Notes: generated from the sequence alone by a model not told the origin. Shown: positions 46,106 through 54,990, counted from the stretch's first letter. The stretch is 64,000 bases of DNA from an uncultured Paracoccaceae bacterium (GCA_947500135.1 CANMQX010000006.1:124001-188000); one strand, 5' to 3'. Numbers and translations are program-made.

Positions 46106-47401
46106 CTACGCCCTTTTGAACCTGTGCCCAACAGCCACGCTCGCGATCTTCAACCGCTTTGGAACCATGTGACTTGTAAGGTTGTCATTTAAGAAACCTT
46201 TCAATTCTGCCTTGTTGATTTGCTTTCCTTCTGCCGACTGGACGGTTAGCTCAACATGCTGACCTGTTATTGGGTTTGACCTTCCTTCTGCTTTCGCAAG
46301 CTCAACATCGTCAAACTGCAAGGCGACGCGCTCCACCTCAGATGCCATGAACTTTAGACCGCCAACATTTATTACCTCAGAGGTTCGCCCAGTCACCTTG
46401 TAGTATCCTTCGCGCCTCTCAACGACATCTTTGGTATTATACCAACCTTTGTCATCAAAAGGGCTATCCGCATTGAGATAGCCAAGCATGCGGGTTTTCG
46501 AACGTATCTCCAGCACGTCATCAACTACTCTGGTTTCTACTCCTTCGCCCCCAATTTTCATAAACAGGCTATTTCGCGCTTCACTTTTGACACGCACGAT
46601 ACCCAGCTCTGACATTCCAAATGTCTGCCTAAACTCAACGCCTGGAAGTAATTCACAAAGCGCATCGAGAGTGGGCTGATCCATCCTCTCTGTTCCGTAT
46701 GTGATGATACGCAACGAATCTGGCAAACGATCTGGGATCAGACCGCTCATCAACATCATCCGCAGAAAGGTAGGCGTCGTCGGCAAAACCTGAATATTAT
46801 GCTCTGCACATGTAGCCAATATATCTTCCACGCTGCGGGATGTCGGAGCCACGACAGTCCCCTTATTAAACAGAGTGTGGAGCAGTGTGTTTAATCCACC
46901 AATATGATCAAACAACAAGAAATTTATTGTTTTGAGTGTTGGGCGCGGCGTTTCGAACCTTTTCATAAACAACGTCAGGTCATGCAAAATTGCTTTTGGG
47001 CGGCCCGTCGTACCGGTAGAAAATAGGACCAATCCGGCATGGTCCTGATCTCTCAACTCGTCAATTAACGCATGTTTTTGGTTATGTTCAATGCGCCTGA
47101 CAGCATCACCTTCGACAACCACATCAACCAATGCTGATTCAAAAAAGTATTCGTGCTGTGCGCGCGTATCGATTGTAAGAGGCACAAGAATAACATTCCT
47201 GTCAATCAGCTGCAGAAGCGTCAAAATCGACTTGGGATCAAAATCGCCAATTAATGCAACAACGTCGCCACTTCTTACATCAGATAAATCAACCGACTCT
47301 TGTTCTGCTATCTCACTAAACCGCAGATCACCATCTAGGTGGACAAGAAATGGATGGTCAGCATCACCCCACCGCTCCTTAAGTTGATTGAGAATATCCA
47401 T
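46106..47401 (-). CDS. AMP-dependent acyl ligase (ANL superfamily)
   Basis: The 431-aa protein has the P-loop-like motif LVLFSTGTTGRPKAILHD near residue 128 and the hinge region GWYNTKDVVERREGYYKVTGR near 318 (split here over two motifs A7/A8). It should activate a carboxylate as acyl-AMP and load it onto the ACP encoded in the same unit. It is shorter than typical acyl-CoA synthetases. The C-terminal motif that normally reads GK is GHRFKRA, so the catalytic lysine of the second half-reaction may be displaced. Stop and start positions abut the GNAT and SDR genes. Confidence 0.78.
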   Translation of the reverse strand: MDILNQLKERWGDADHPFLVHLDGDLRFSEIAEQESVDLSDVRSGDVVALIGDFDPKSILTLLQLIDRNVILVPLTIDTRAQHEYFFESALVDVVVEGDAVRRIEHNQKHALIDELRDQDHAGLVLFSTGTTGRPKAILHDLTLFMKRFETPRPTLKTINFLLFDHIGGLNTLLHTLFNKGTVVAPTSRSVEDILATCAEHNIQVLPTTPTFLRMMLMSGLIPDRLPDSLRIITYGTERMDQPTLDALCELLPGVEFRQTFGMSELGIVRVKSEARNSLFMKIGGEGVETRVVDDVLEIRSKTRMLGYLNADSPFDDKGWYNTKDVVERREGYYKVTGRTSEVINVGGLKFMASEVERVALQFDDVELAKAEGRSNPITGQHVELTVQSAEGKQINKAELKGFLNDNLTSHMVPKRLKIASVAVGHRFKRA

Positions 47402-48078
47402 CAGACCCCCCCCAGACTAAGGACTTGTCCACTAAGCGATGAAGCCCTTTCATCAATAAGAAGTTCCACCAAGTCGCAGACATCTGCTTTTTCAAACTGC
47501 TTAGGGATGACCTGCTGCGATGTTATTTTTTCGATTTGAGCATCCGTAATACCGCGCAATAAATCGGTGCGAATGGGGCCCGGCGCAATGCAATTCACTC
47601 TCACATTGAAGTCAGCCACCTCCCTCGCAAACGTTCTGGAGAACGTCTCAACCCCGGCCTTGGAAGCTGCGTAAACGGATTCTCCTTTCAGCGCCAAGGC
47701 GACCGCAATCGTAGAAAAATTAATGAAAGCGCCCTGCTTCTGTCTTAACATGATCGGTGCAAACAACTGGCAGCAATAAATAGTGCCGACAAGATTAGTC
47801 TGAATAACTTTTTGAACTGTTGATTCGTCTGTTGTGACCGCCATATTCATGGACGCGACTCCAGCGGCATTTATGACTGCTTTGACGGGCTGTTTCATGC
47901 GCTTAACTTGGCGTGCGGCATCTTTGACAGATGCATAGTCACTCACGTCACACTCGATACCATCTACCTTCAGGCTATCTTTCGACCTGGCCAAGCCGAT
48001 AACCTTCTCGCCTTTTTCAATAAGACGCTCCGTAATGGCTTTTCCTAAGCCTCTGCTCGCTCCGGTGACAATAATCAA
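47401..48078 (-). CDS. SDR oxidoreductase, FabG-like
   Basis: The protein has TGASRGLGKAITERL at its N-terminus, INAAGVAS, and the catalytic serine and YAASKAG (tyrosine and lysine). I chose the TTG at 48078, which gives MIIVTGASRG and has GGAG about 7 nt upstream, 1 nt beyond the ACP stop; an ATG at 48114 would overlap the ACP gene by 35 nt. The product is 225 aa. It probably reduces a 3-oxoacyl-ACP, giving a hydroxyacyl group for transfer by the GNAT protein; this is inferred from the cassette. Confidence 0.78.
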   Translation of the reverse strand: MIIVTGASRGLGKAITERLIEKGEKVIGLARSKDSLKVDGIECDVSDYASVKDAARQVKRMKQPVKAVINAAGVASMNMAVTTDESTVQKVIQTNLVGTIYCCQLFAPIMLRQKQGAFINFSTIAVALALKGESVYAASKAGVETFSRTFAREVADFNVRVNCIAPGPIRTDLLRGITDAQIEKITSQQVIPKQFEKADVCDLVELLIDERASSLSGQVLSLGGV

Positions 48079-48079
48079 A

Positions 48080-48355
48080 TCAAGTCTCCGATTGGCTGGC
48101 AAACTCTGTCGCAAGTGCGCCTATGCTACGGAACATGCTACGCGACTTTGACATCGCCGCGTCCGAGGTCCAATCAAACTCAAAACCATGCTCATCAGCC
48201 ACATCTTCGAGCGCAAGGCAGACCTCAACGAGCTTCATCGAATCCAGCAGGGACTCGCCACCAATCAACTGCATGTCCTCAGTTAACTCGGCCTTGCCAC
48301 CCAAAGCCTCACTAACTACGCCGATGACGATTTCCTTAGCTTGCTCAATGTTCAC
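48080..48355 (-). CDS. Acyl carrier protein
   Basis: The 91-aa acidic protein has the phosphopantetheine attachment motif GGESLLDSMKLVE near residue 32, with serine 39 the expected site (DSM form). It is not the housekeeping AcpP (DSLD form) but a specialised ACP. First gene of the cassette; the region upstream (to about 48,500) should hold the promoter, though I see no clear -35/-10 pair. Confidence 0.82.
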   Translation of the reverse strand: MNIEQAKEIVIGVVSEALGGKAELTEDMQLIGGESLLDSMKLVEVCLALEDVADEHGFEFDWTSDAAMSKSRSMFRSIGALATEFASQSET

Positions 48356-48526
48356 TTCTTATTCCTTCCTTCAGCTCATGCACCCGTCCAGACTCTGGCC
48401 GTCTGCCCAAACTGTTAACGTCAAGTTCATACGCCCTTGAGGGTACCGGCGCGTCCGCTTTTTTACTTCAACCATCGACTGTTGGATAGCTCTCATTGCG
48501 GCATCCAAGTCGTCAAGCGATTTTAG

Positions 48527-48664
48527 CCGCCTGTCTTGCACAGCTTCGCAGCATCAATCGGCGACATGGCCACGATCCGAAAAAGGGAGATGGCTTTGGC
48601 AAAAACTCTCAAACCCTTTCAAAATCTGTCAGACCCCAAGACGCGTTATCGCGGAGAACCCTAA
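48527..48664 (+). pseudogene. Decayed tail of a second tyrosine integrase
   Basis: A 45-codon open stretch ends in TAA at 48662-48664 and includes DMATIRKREMALAKTLKPFQ. It aligns with the C-terminal tail of the integrase at 55.7-56.8 kb (TMATLEKENERRAKIVKPSQ): M-A-T, K, A-K, K-P and Q are shared in order. It lies 26 nt before the left copy of the tRNA-Phe end, while the right integrase ends 29 nt before the right copy. This matching placement is the main reason I accept a short, diverged match. Confidence 0.5.
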
Positions 48665-48690
48665 AAATATCTATATGTGTCATGAAATTG

Positions 48691-48708
48691 AATGGTGCCC
48701 GGAGGCGG
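48691..48708. repeat. Left attachment-site repeat (tRNA-Phe 3' end)
   Basis: AATGGTGCCCGGAGGCGG matches the sequence at 56821-56838 at 17 of 18 positions. The right copy is the 3' end of tRNA-Phe including CCA, so this is the expected duplicate produced by integration into the tRNA gene. Confidence 0.75.
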
Positions 48709-48913
48709 GCTACACTTAGTTTTATAAATCAACATCTTAGCGGAAAGTTGGGCAGTAAAAATCGCAGTATTTTGTACTGTTTTGTCCCACGCTCGACCCA
48801 TCCAACATGTAAATGGATAGGCTCAAATATGGTTGGTTTGACCGCCACTCAACACTAACATGACGTGTCCGCCTTGCCATCCACTCTGCCACCGAGCCAA
48901 TGTCACCGCAAAG

Positions 48914-49030
48914 TCATGTCGCCTTCATCTTACCTTTGCAGCGAGGATAGCTAACGCACCCGTAGAACTTACCATACCGCCCCCGCCTTTCGACCAGCCA
49001 GCCATTATCGCATGTTGGGCAACTCGGATA
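48914..49030 (-). pseudogene. C-terminal fragment of a topoisomerase-type zinc-finger protein
   Basis: The last 38 codons of a leftward gene encode a C4 zinc finger of the topoisomerase DNA-binding type: CPTCDNGWLVERRG, then YGKFYGCVSYPRCKG, so CxxC followed by GCxxYPxC. Its 5' part is cut off where the IS3 remnant begins. Such fingers are found at the ends of topoisomerases and of some nuclease/helicase proteins in islands; the parent gene cannot be named. Confidence 0.6.
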
Positions 49031-49635
49031 TGCGGTCAGTGAAGTGGCTGAGCGACTGGGGATCAGCACCAAGTCGCTGTACACTTGGAAGGCGCAGTTC
49101 GCGAAGTCGCCGCGTGTTAGATCGGAGGTCGCAGAACAGGCTGCCGAGATTAGACGATTGAAGCGTGAGTTGGCCCGCGTGACTGAGGAGCGCACAATTC
49201 TAAAAAAGGCGACCGCGTACTTCGCGCGGGAGTCTCAGTGAAGTACGCGTTCATAGAGGCTCACCGTGCAGAGTTTTCGGTGCGGTCGATGTGTCGTGTG
49301 CTGGCTGTGCATTTCAGTGGCTTCTACGCATGGGTTAAAGAACCGTTAAGCCAGCGTGCGTTTGAAGATGCTCGGCAGACTGAGCTGATCCGCCAAGCAT
49401 GGACGGAGAGCGGGAAGGTTTACGGATATCGGAAGCTGACCGATGATCTGCGCGATGCTGGCGAGACCTGCTCAGAGAACCGTATGGCACGGTTGGCCAG
49501 TCTTGCAGGGATCTCAGCACAGATTGGCTACAGGCGCCGTCCAGATCGCTATGGCGGCAGGCCTGCTGTTGTTGCCGACAACACCTTGGATCGCCAATTC
49601 GAAGTTGATGCGCCCGATACGGTATTCCACACGCG
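49023..49635 (+). mobile_element. IS3-family remnant (truncated orfA and orfB)
   Basis: The rightward frame to 49241 encodes the C-terminal part of an IS3 OrfA (VSEVAERLGISTKSLYTWK, then a leucine-zipper-like helix ending ILKKATAYFARESQ). orfB starts at 49238 in the -1 frame, the usual IS3 arrangement, and encodes the HTH_21 part of the transposase (MKYAFIEAHRAEFSVRSMCR). OrfB is lost after FEVDAPDTV, just before the first DDE aspartate, so the copy is inactive. Both ends are missing and no inverted repeats were found. Confidence 0.82.
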
Positions 49636-49770
49636 ATTGACTGGTGGCGACAGCCCAAAAAGGCAAATGGCTTTCGGTTGGTTTGCGACCTTTTCCCATT
49701 TCTTAAAGCCGCACACATGATGGTTTCTGATGTGGTCCGGGCACAAATGCAGGTGCCCACGTTTAGCCCC

Positions 49771-50058
49771 ATGAAGAAAATGCGCGGTTATCTGGAGAAC
49801 GGGCTCTTGCAGCTCGCCAATAATTGTGCAGAAAGATCAATTCGTTGTGTGGCCTTGGGCAGGCAGAATTATCTGTTCGTCGGTTCCAAGGGTGGCGGTG
49901 AAGCAGCCGCTATCGCCTATACCCTCATTGAAACCGCCAAGCTCAACAGCGTCGATCCCCAAGCTTGGCTTACTTGGGTGCTTGCCAAAATCACGGACCA
50001 CAAGATCACACGCCTCGACGAACTGCTCCCCTGGCGTTACGCTGCCCAAACAGCGTAA
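49771..50058 (+). mobile_element. IS66-family transposase fragment
   Basis: The frame ending at 50058 encodes the C-terminus of an IS66 Tnp[20 protein letters not shown] (the N-N-x-A-E-R motif with the last catalytic glutamate), [39 protein letters not shown] and [10 protein letters not shown]. Everything upstream, including other catalytic residues, is gone. The 49,636-49,770 stretch between this and the IS3 remnant is not recognised. Confidence 0.82.
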
Positions 50059-50086
50059 CAAGCACACGCCGGTTTGTGCCAGAGCG

Positions 50087-50206
50087 CCCAGACCAGACGG
50101 TCACAAGCCACACAAGGTTATCTTCATTGCGGTCGCGCGAAATTTCATCACAATCGCAAATGCCCTCATCAAATCCGAGCAACACTGGACGCCTGTTCCT
50201 GAATGA
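50087..50206 (+). mobile_element. IS110/IS1111-type transposase tail
   Basis: A 40-codon stretch ends in TGA at 50206 and includes GHKPHKVIFIAVARNFITIA and NALIKSEQHWTP, which resembles the end of IS110-family transposases (K-P-x-K-V-x-x-x-A-x-x-R-x-x-x-x-x-x-N-A). Only the tail is left. It directly adjoins the IS66 fragment, which points to nested insertion and deletion. Confidence 0.6.
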
Positions 50207-50293
50207 AAGATACAGTTGATAGTCAGATATGCGTGCCTGGCTAACCGTCAAATAGCGGGCGGAACACCAGACAATGCCTGTTGACACTATTGA

Positions 50294-51010
50294 TTGCTTC
50301 TGCGACGTTTGCTGCCTCTCAGGCCGAATTGTTTTGGGTTTTGCGAATTGAAAAAGACGTCCTCGTCTCAGTTTTCGGCTGCAAAAGAGTTCGTGGAATT
50401 CGGGCTCAAAGAACATAGTTGTGGTGCGAGGGAGTCGATTTCTGGCCCCGGAAGCTCAATGGAAATAGCGACAGCCGTTACTTCATTTCTTGACAGAACC
50501 ATAAAGCGATTCAAAGTCAAGAAAATCTTGGACCTGGGCTGTGGAGACTGGAATTGGATGCGCCATGCCGACTTCGTAAGTGCGGCTGGCGAAGATAGTC
50601 CAGTTTATACGGGTTGGGACTCCCATGATGTCTTGATCGAAACATTGTCGAATCAGTTTGGTTCGGATCGCATCGGTTTCGCGGTGAAAGACGTCGTTGA
50701 ATCTGGCTACCCAAAGGTTGATTTGATCATAGCACGAGATGTGCTCTTTCACTTGTCAAATGATCAAGCACGCAAGGTTGTCAAAAAGGCCGCAAAATCT
50801 GCAAAATACTTCATATGTACGAGTTTCAACGACTATGAAGGCGCGTTTGAACCCGCCGAATACCTGTCCATCAAAAACTGGAGGTTCGGCTTAATAAACA
50901 CAAATTCAGCAGAGTTTGGAATTGTCGATAACTTCGTCGAGCAGGTTCTAGAGCCGGGATGCAAAAAGTTCGGTTTTGAGCGACACGTCAACTTGTACCG
51001 GTTTTCGTAA
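50294..51010 (+). CDS. Class I SAM-dependent methyltransferase (island)
   Basis: The protein (up to 238 aa) has SAM motif I KILDLGCGDWNWMRHAD and motif II-like VDLIIARDVLFHLSND, the latter typical of small-molecule or glycan methyltransferases. The start is uncertain: the frame opens at a TTG at 50294, another TTG lies at 50348, and the first ATG (50459) would still keep motif I. AT-rich composition and position directly after IS debris suggest transfer. It precedes the two modular glycan proteins by 42 nt and may methylate the same glycan. Confidence 0.7.
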   Translation: MLLRRLLPLRPNCFGFCELKKTSSSQFSAAKEFVEFGLKEHSCGARESISGPGSSMEIATAVTSFLDRTIKRFKVKKILDLGCGDWNWMRHADFVSAAGEDSPVYTGWDSHDVLIETLSNQFGSDRIGFAVKDVVESGYPKVDLIIARDVLFHLSNDQARKVVKKAAKSAKYFICTSFNDYEGAFEPAEYLSIKNWRFGLINTNSAEFGIVDNFVEQVLEPGCKKFGFERHVNLYRFS

Positions 51011-51052
51011 ACAAGTACTGGAAACCAGTACATCGCTAAGAAAGATAGAGAC

Positions 51053-52822
51053 TTGCAAGAGCCAAGCGCATTTATTCAACCCTCAGATGAAAAACTCAAT
51101 ATATGGTTCTACTGGGAGAATCTGCGACCACAAGGCCTTCCCGAGTATCTGAAGTTGTGCATTGAGAGCTTCAGGCATCACTGCAAAGACGCGGTCATAC
51201 ACCTTGTCACGCCTGAAAACCTTTCTGAATACTTGCCCACGATCGAAGTTGACCTTTCGTCAATTCGGATGCGCGACAAGAACAAGACAGCCGTGTCGTT
51301 GAAAGCTGACTATCTCAGAGTCAAACTATTATATGAGTACGGTGGATTATGGTCTGATGTAGACTGCATTGCAATGCGGGACTTTTCAGAAGAAATTGCT
51401 CAGCTCCTGAAAGAATATGATTTTGTGTGCATGCGCAAAAGGTCGAAAAAGGACAAGTTCATCAGTAACGGTTTCCTTGCGTCGCGAAAGGGCGGTGAAG
51501 TCATGCGGGGCTACCTTGACGAAATAGAGATTCACATAAGCAAAAAGGCCAGCCTTTCCGAGAGCTATGAGTGGAGTGAGATTGGCGCTCAGATGCTCAC
51601 ACGACATGTCAATGCGACACCGAAAAAGAACATTTATGAATACGCTGAGAGCCTGATACATCCATTTGACTTTACCGAAGCGGGAGTTCTTCAAGGCATA
51701 GACCCAGCATTCAGCCTCGATAGCCGGTTAAGCGGCGACACAAACTGCGTGATGTTATATCACAGCCTTTTCAATAATGAGACCAAATCTCATACAAAGC
51801 GTACTCTACTGCAGTCCGAGACGGTCCTAGGGCAAATTTTTAGAAGATCACTTGAAGGTTCTGGAATACTGGAACGCTATAATCTGTATCCAAAAACTGT
51901 ACCTCGCACACAGCAATATGGCCTTTCGGATATTGGGATCATCTTCACAACGATGGCCCGCCCGGAATGTTGTGAAAATTTTCTTAAATCTATTCGCCAG
52001 CATTTCGGAAACCAGCCCCGTATCTACTTCGCACCGCAAGGCGATGAAGAGCTTGCTGGCGTTTACCAACGAATGGCAAAACGATACGATGCGAGCGTCA
52101 TCTACGTAGATGACGACGAAGGGTTGTCCAGTAGTCGAAATATCCTCGTTAAACACGTCAAAGAGAAAGTCATTTTTCTGACCGATGACGACTTTATCGT
52201 CACAAAAGATACCAGACTTGATATCGCAATGAATATATTCAATAATAATGGTGACATCAAAATATTAGGTGGGCGTTTCTACAACTACTACTATAACGAT
52301 GATGGTACGCTGAAAAAAAAGGAATATACAGGGTTCAATCAGAGTATCCTTAAATGCGAAAAACTCGCTGATAGTCACTCAGTATTAGTACCCTCTGAGC
52401 AACTCTTCTCAAGGCGCTTTTTTGTTGATGAAAAATTCTATTTTCAGACGCAAGACACGGTTAACAATTTTTGCCTGATTGATAAGGATTATGTTTTCAG
52501 TGAGGCCGGAATAAGATGGGATGATGAAATCAAGATTATGGGAGAGCATGAAGACTTCTATTTTAGCATCCGCCTCAGCGAACATGCAATTGGTGTGTAC
52601 TTCACGAATGCCCTGTCAATCGACCACGATAGGCGTGTAAATCAGCGTTTTAATAAGAAACGTTCACGTTTGGATGGTCAAGTTCATTTTATGAATAAGT
52701 GGGGTCTTAGGGCATTCACAATTCTTGGCAAACGATCAGATCGGATCGTGCGCGATGGTGAATTTGTGCGCAACCAACATCCATCGTGGTTTCGTAAGTT
52801 AAAGGTTGGGAATCTTAAATGA
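51053..52822 (+). CDS. Bifunctional glycosyltransferase: GT32-like plus GT12-like domains
   Basis: The 589-aa protein has two transferase modules. Residues about 14-250 are GT32-like (DXD-containing): NIWFYWENLRPQGLPEYL, then LKADYLRVKLLYEYGG and WSDVD, with DVD at 102-104 binding the metal-nucleotide. Residues about 295-560 recall the GT12/B4GALNT family: FLTDDDF (DDD 378-380), ILGGRFY, QTQDTVNNFCLI, GEHEDFYFSIRLS and SIDHD. GT12 enzymes move GalNAc; the donor here is unknown. The start is a TTG at 51053, as no ATG precedes the conserved region. AT-rich. Its stop overlaps the next gene's start (ATGA). Confidence 0.7.
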   Translation: MQEPSAFIQPSDEKLNIWFYWENLRPQGLPEYLKLCIESFRHHCKDAVIHLVTPENLSEYLPTIEVDLSSIRMRDKNKTAVSLKADYLRVKLLYEYGGLWSDVDCIAMRDFSEEIAQLLKEYDFVCMRKRSKKDKFISNGFLASRKGGEVMRGYLDEIEIHISKKASLSESYEWSEIGAQMLTRHVNATPKKNIYEYAESLIHPFDFTEAGVLQGIDPAFSLDSRLSGDTNCVMLYHSLFNNETKSHTKRTLLQSETVLGQIFRRSLEGSGILERYNLYPKTVPRTQQYGLSDIGIIFTTMARPECCENFLKSIRQHFGNQPRIYFAPQGDEELAGVYQRMAKRYDASVIYVDDDEGLSSSRNILVKHVKEKVIFLTDDDFIVTKDTRLDIAMNIFNNNGDIKILGGRFYNYYYNDDGTLKKKEYTGFNQSILKCEKLADSHSVLVPSEQLFSRRFFVDEKFYFQTQDTVNNFCLIDKDYVFSEAGIRWDDEIKIMGEHEDFYFSIRLSEHAIGVYFTNALSIDHDRRVNQRFNKKRSRLDGQVHFMNKWGLRAFTILGKRSDRIVRDGEFVRNQHPSWFRKLKVGNLK

Positions 52823-54837
52823 CTATTACTGCGGAGAATGTCTTGTTTCGCATGAGTTCGCGAAATCACTGGCCAGGACTTGTCGCCAATGATGTTCTTT
52901 GGTGCAAAGAATATGATGCCATGTTTGCCGCTTGCTCAAAAAACGCCTGTTCGAAGATAAAGCATCTGTTGGCCAACCTGCGTGCGCATAAACTCGGTGA
53001 AGCACCTTACTCAGATTCCCCGCACAACCGAAAAAGAACCGGCCTTCTCGGTATTAAAGATATCTCGACTGATGAAGCCGCAGGCGTTCTGTTTGGAGAC
53101 AGAACTTTTCGTTTTGCATTCGTCAGAAACCCATTTGGCAGAGCTATCTCCTGTTACAAAAACCGCATTGAAGCGCTGGGAACTGAAAAGTATGATCTGA
53201 TTCAATCATCAACGATGGAATTTTTGAGAAATAGGTCCCGAATATTGGCCTGGAAAACGGGGTTTGCTGAAGTTGATGTGAATCCAAATGATCATATATC
53301 CTTTAATGATTTTGTTGGATATATCTGCGAGCAAGATCCTTTTCAGATGGACCGCCATTGGTATCATCAGAATAGATCGATACATCATGATTTCATCGAC
53401 TTTGACTTTATCGGCAGAGTGGAAGATTTCGATGCGGATATGGAGCATGTTTTTCAAGAGATCGGTGCGGAAGATTTTGAGTGGTCTCGAACAAAACTAA
53501 ATTCATCAGGCAAGATCACAAACTACGCCGACTTTTTTAATCCAGAATTGGAAGAAAAGTTTGTATCTGTTTTTGCTGAAGACTTTGAAACATTTGGATA
53601 CGAAAACCAAATCAAACGCCCAGGATCTCGCAAGCGAAAAAAAAAGACGCAAACCGAAGACCGTTCGATGGATGTTTCGAAGTATCCAAATACTAACCTC
53701 GAAGTGATTATTCGATCATGGGGCGATACTCCCCTCCTACGCGATACTGTCAATATTATTCGAGCTCGATTTGGTGAAGAGACTTCTGTTCGTATTGTCT
53801 GCGCGCTCGACGGTGATCGCTACATTAGTGACTTCGCTCGGATATCAGAATGCCGACTTGAGTTCGTTGGAGACGATGCGAATACTGGCGCGCTCAACGC
53901 AAGGGCGCTGGAGAACACTACGTCGGACTACCTTTTAACTGTTGATGAAGGCGTCGTGCCGACGTCGTATTTGCAAATAAAGAATGCCAAACAGCTGATT
54001 CAGTCTAACGACGAAATCGCGATCGTAGGTGGGCGCATATTACCGAAGGACGTAGGCAATGCCAATGCGTATTGGGAAAATGCCAGCCTTTCGCTTCGCG
54101 GTTCTGATAAGAACTCTCTTATCCTCTCACCTATCGAGTACTTCCTTGAGGGGCGTTATTCATGGAAGGCAGGCACATACCGAGAGTGCGATACCCTGTC
54201 CACATTCACTTTTTGCGATGTTGGCCGTCTGAGGCAGGAACAAGTAGTATGGGATGAAGGTTTGGATGGTATGCAGTCCTATTTCGACTTTTACCTGCAA
54301 ATGAGCGGCAAGCCCAAAATGCGAGCGGTGCATTTCGATCAGATGACCTCTCACAGGCTCAAGAACGACATTTCGCTCGAAGACGAACTTCCCAAACTGA
54401 AAACGCTAAATGTATTCATGAAGAAATGGGGATTGGACCATTTGATGTTTTTCGGCAGGTGTCATTTGCTGTACGACGAAGTCACTGATGTCGCGACTGT
54501 TTTTCCTTTTAGTTTTCGAGACTCACTCGGTAATCCGACGAGAAAGGAGGATCTAAGTTTTTTTTATGCAGACCGAATTCCGGGTACGCAGCAGCGCCAA
54601 ATCTCAAGTAGCCCAAAACCGACTAATGTTCGCCAACAAGTGGAACCTACACCGCCTGAGCATAGATTACCACCAAGGCGCGCGGCAATGTATCCACTTT
54701 ACTTGATGTTTGTGGGGCCGTTTCTGAACAAGAGAAACGCTCAGCGGCTATATGACGATCCTTTTGACCTATTTGGCCGCGCAAAACATCCGGCGATTAG
54801 GTTTGGTCAATCCTTTTTTGGGTTCCCTAAGCGCTGA
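52819..54837 (+). CDS. Sulfotransferase fused to a diverged GT12-like domain
   Basis: The 672-aa protein starts with a sulfotransferase of the carbohydrate type (about residues 28-262): CSKNACSKIKHLL (39-51) matches the 5'-phosphosulfate loop and FAFVRNPFGRAISCYKNRIE (99-118) the 3'-phosphate site for PAPS. After a basic linker (RKRKKKTQ) comes a domain (about 295-545) colinear with the GT12-like half of the preceding protein, but its DDD is LLTVDEG and GEHED is replaced by DGMQSYFD. It may bind glycan without transfer, or use another mechanism. A C-terminal tail (about 640-672) is not recognised. Translationally coupled to the preceding gene. Confidence 0.68.
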   Translation: MTITAENVLFRMSSRNHWPGLVANDVLWCKEYDAMFAACSKNACSKIKHLLANLRAHKLGEAPYSDSPHNRKRTGLLGIKDISTDEAAGVLFGDRTFRFAFVRNPFGRAISCYKNRIEALGTEKYDLIQSSTMEFLRNRSRILAWKTGFAEVDVNPNDHISFNDFVGYICEQDPFQMDRHWYHQNRSIHHDFIDFDFIGRVEDFDADMEHVFQEIGAEDFEWSRTKLNSSGKITNYADFFNPELEEKFVSVFAEDFETFGYENQIKRPGSRKRKKKTQTEDRSMDVSKYPNTNLEVIIRSWGDTPLLRDTVNIIRARFGEETSVRIVCALDGDRYISDFARISECRLEFVGDDANTGALNARALENTTSDYLLTVDEGVVPTSYLQIKNAKQLIQSNDEIAIVGGRILPKDVGNANAYWENASLSLRGSDKNSLILSPIEYFLEGRYSWKAGTYRECDTLSTFTFCDVGRLRQEQVVWDEGLDGMQSYFDFYLQMSGKPKMRAVHFDQMTSHRLKNDISLEDELPKLKTLNVFMKKWGLDHLMFFGRCHLLYDEVTDVATVFPFSFRDSLGNPTRKEDLSFFYADRIPGTQQRQISSSPKPTNVRQQVEPTPPEHRLPPRRAAMYPLYLMFVGPFLNKRNAQRLYDDPFDLFGRAKHPAIRFGQSFFGFPKR

Positions 54838-54990
54838 TTGGTTTGTTTCGCTCTTTCTGACTTTCCGTGCCTGTTCATGAGTCGCTTTGAACTCCCCTTC
54901 TGCTTGGCAGCATGACTTGCCACCCGAACCGCCCGTCGTGCTGATGCGGAGTTTGCTCGACCTTGAAGAAGCAGACGAATGCGGAGGGGC

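Noticed and set aside
50281..50303. Perfect -35 TTGACA ahead of the island methyltransferase
   Set aside because: No acceptable -10 lies 16-18 nt downstream (GACGTT at the expected place), so I did not call a promoter.
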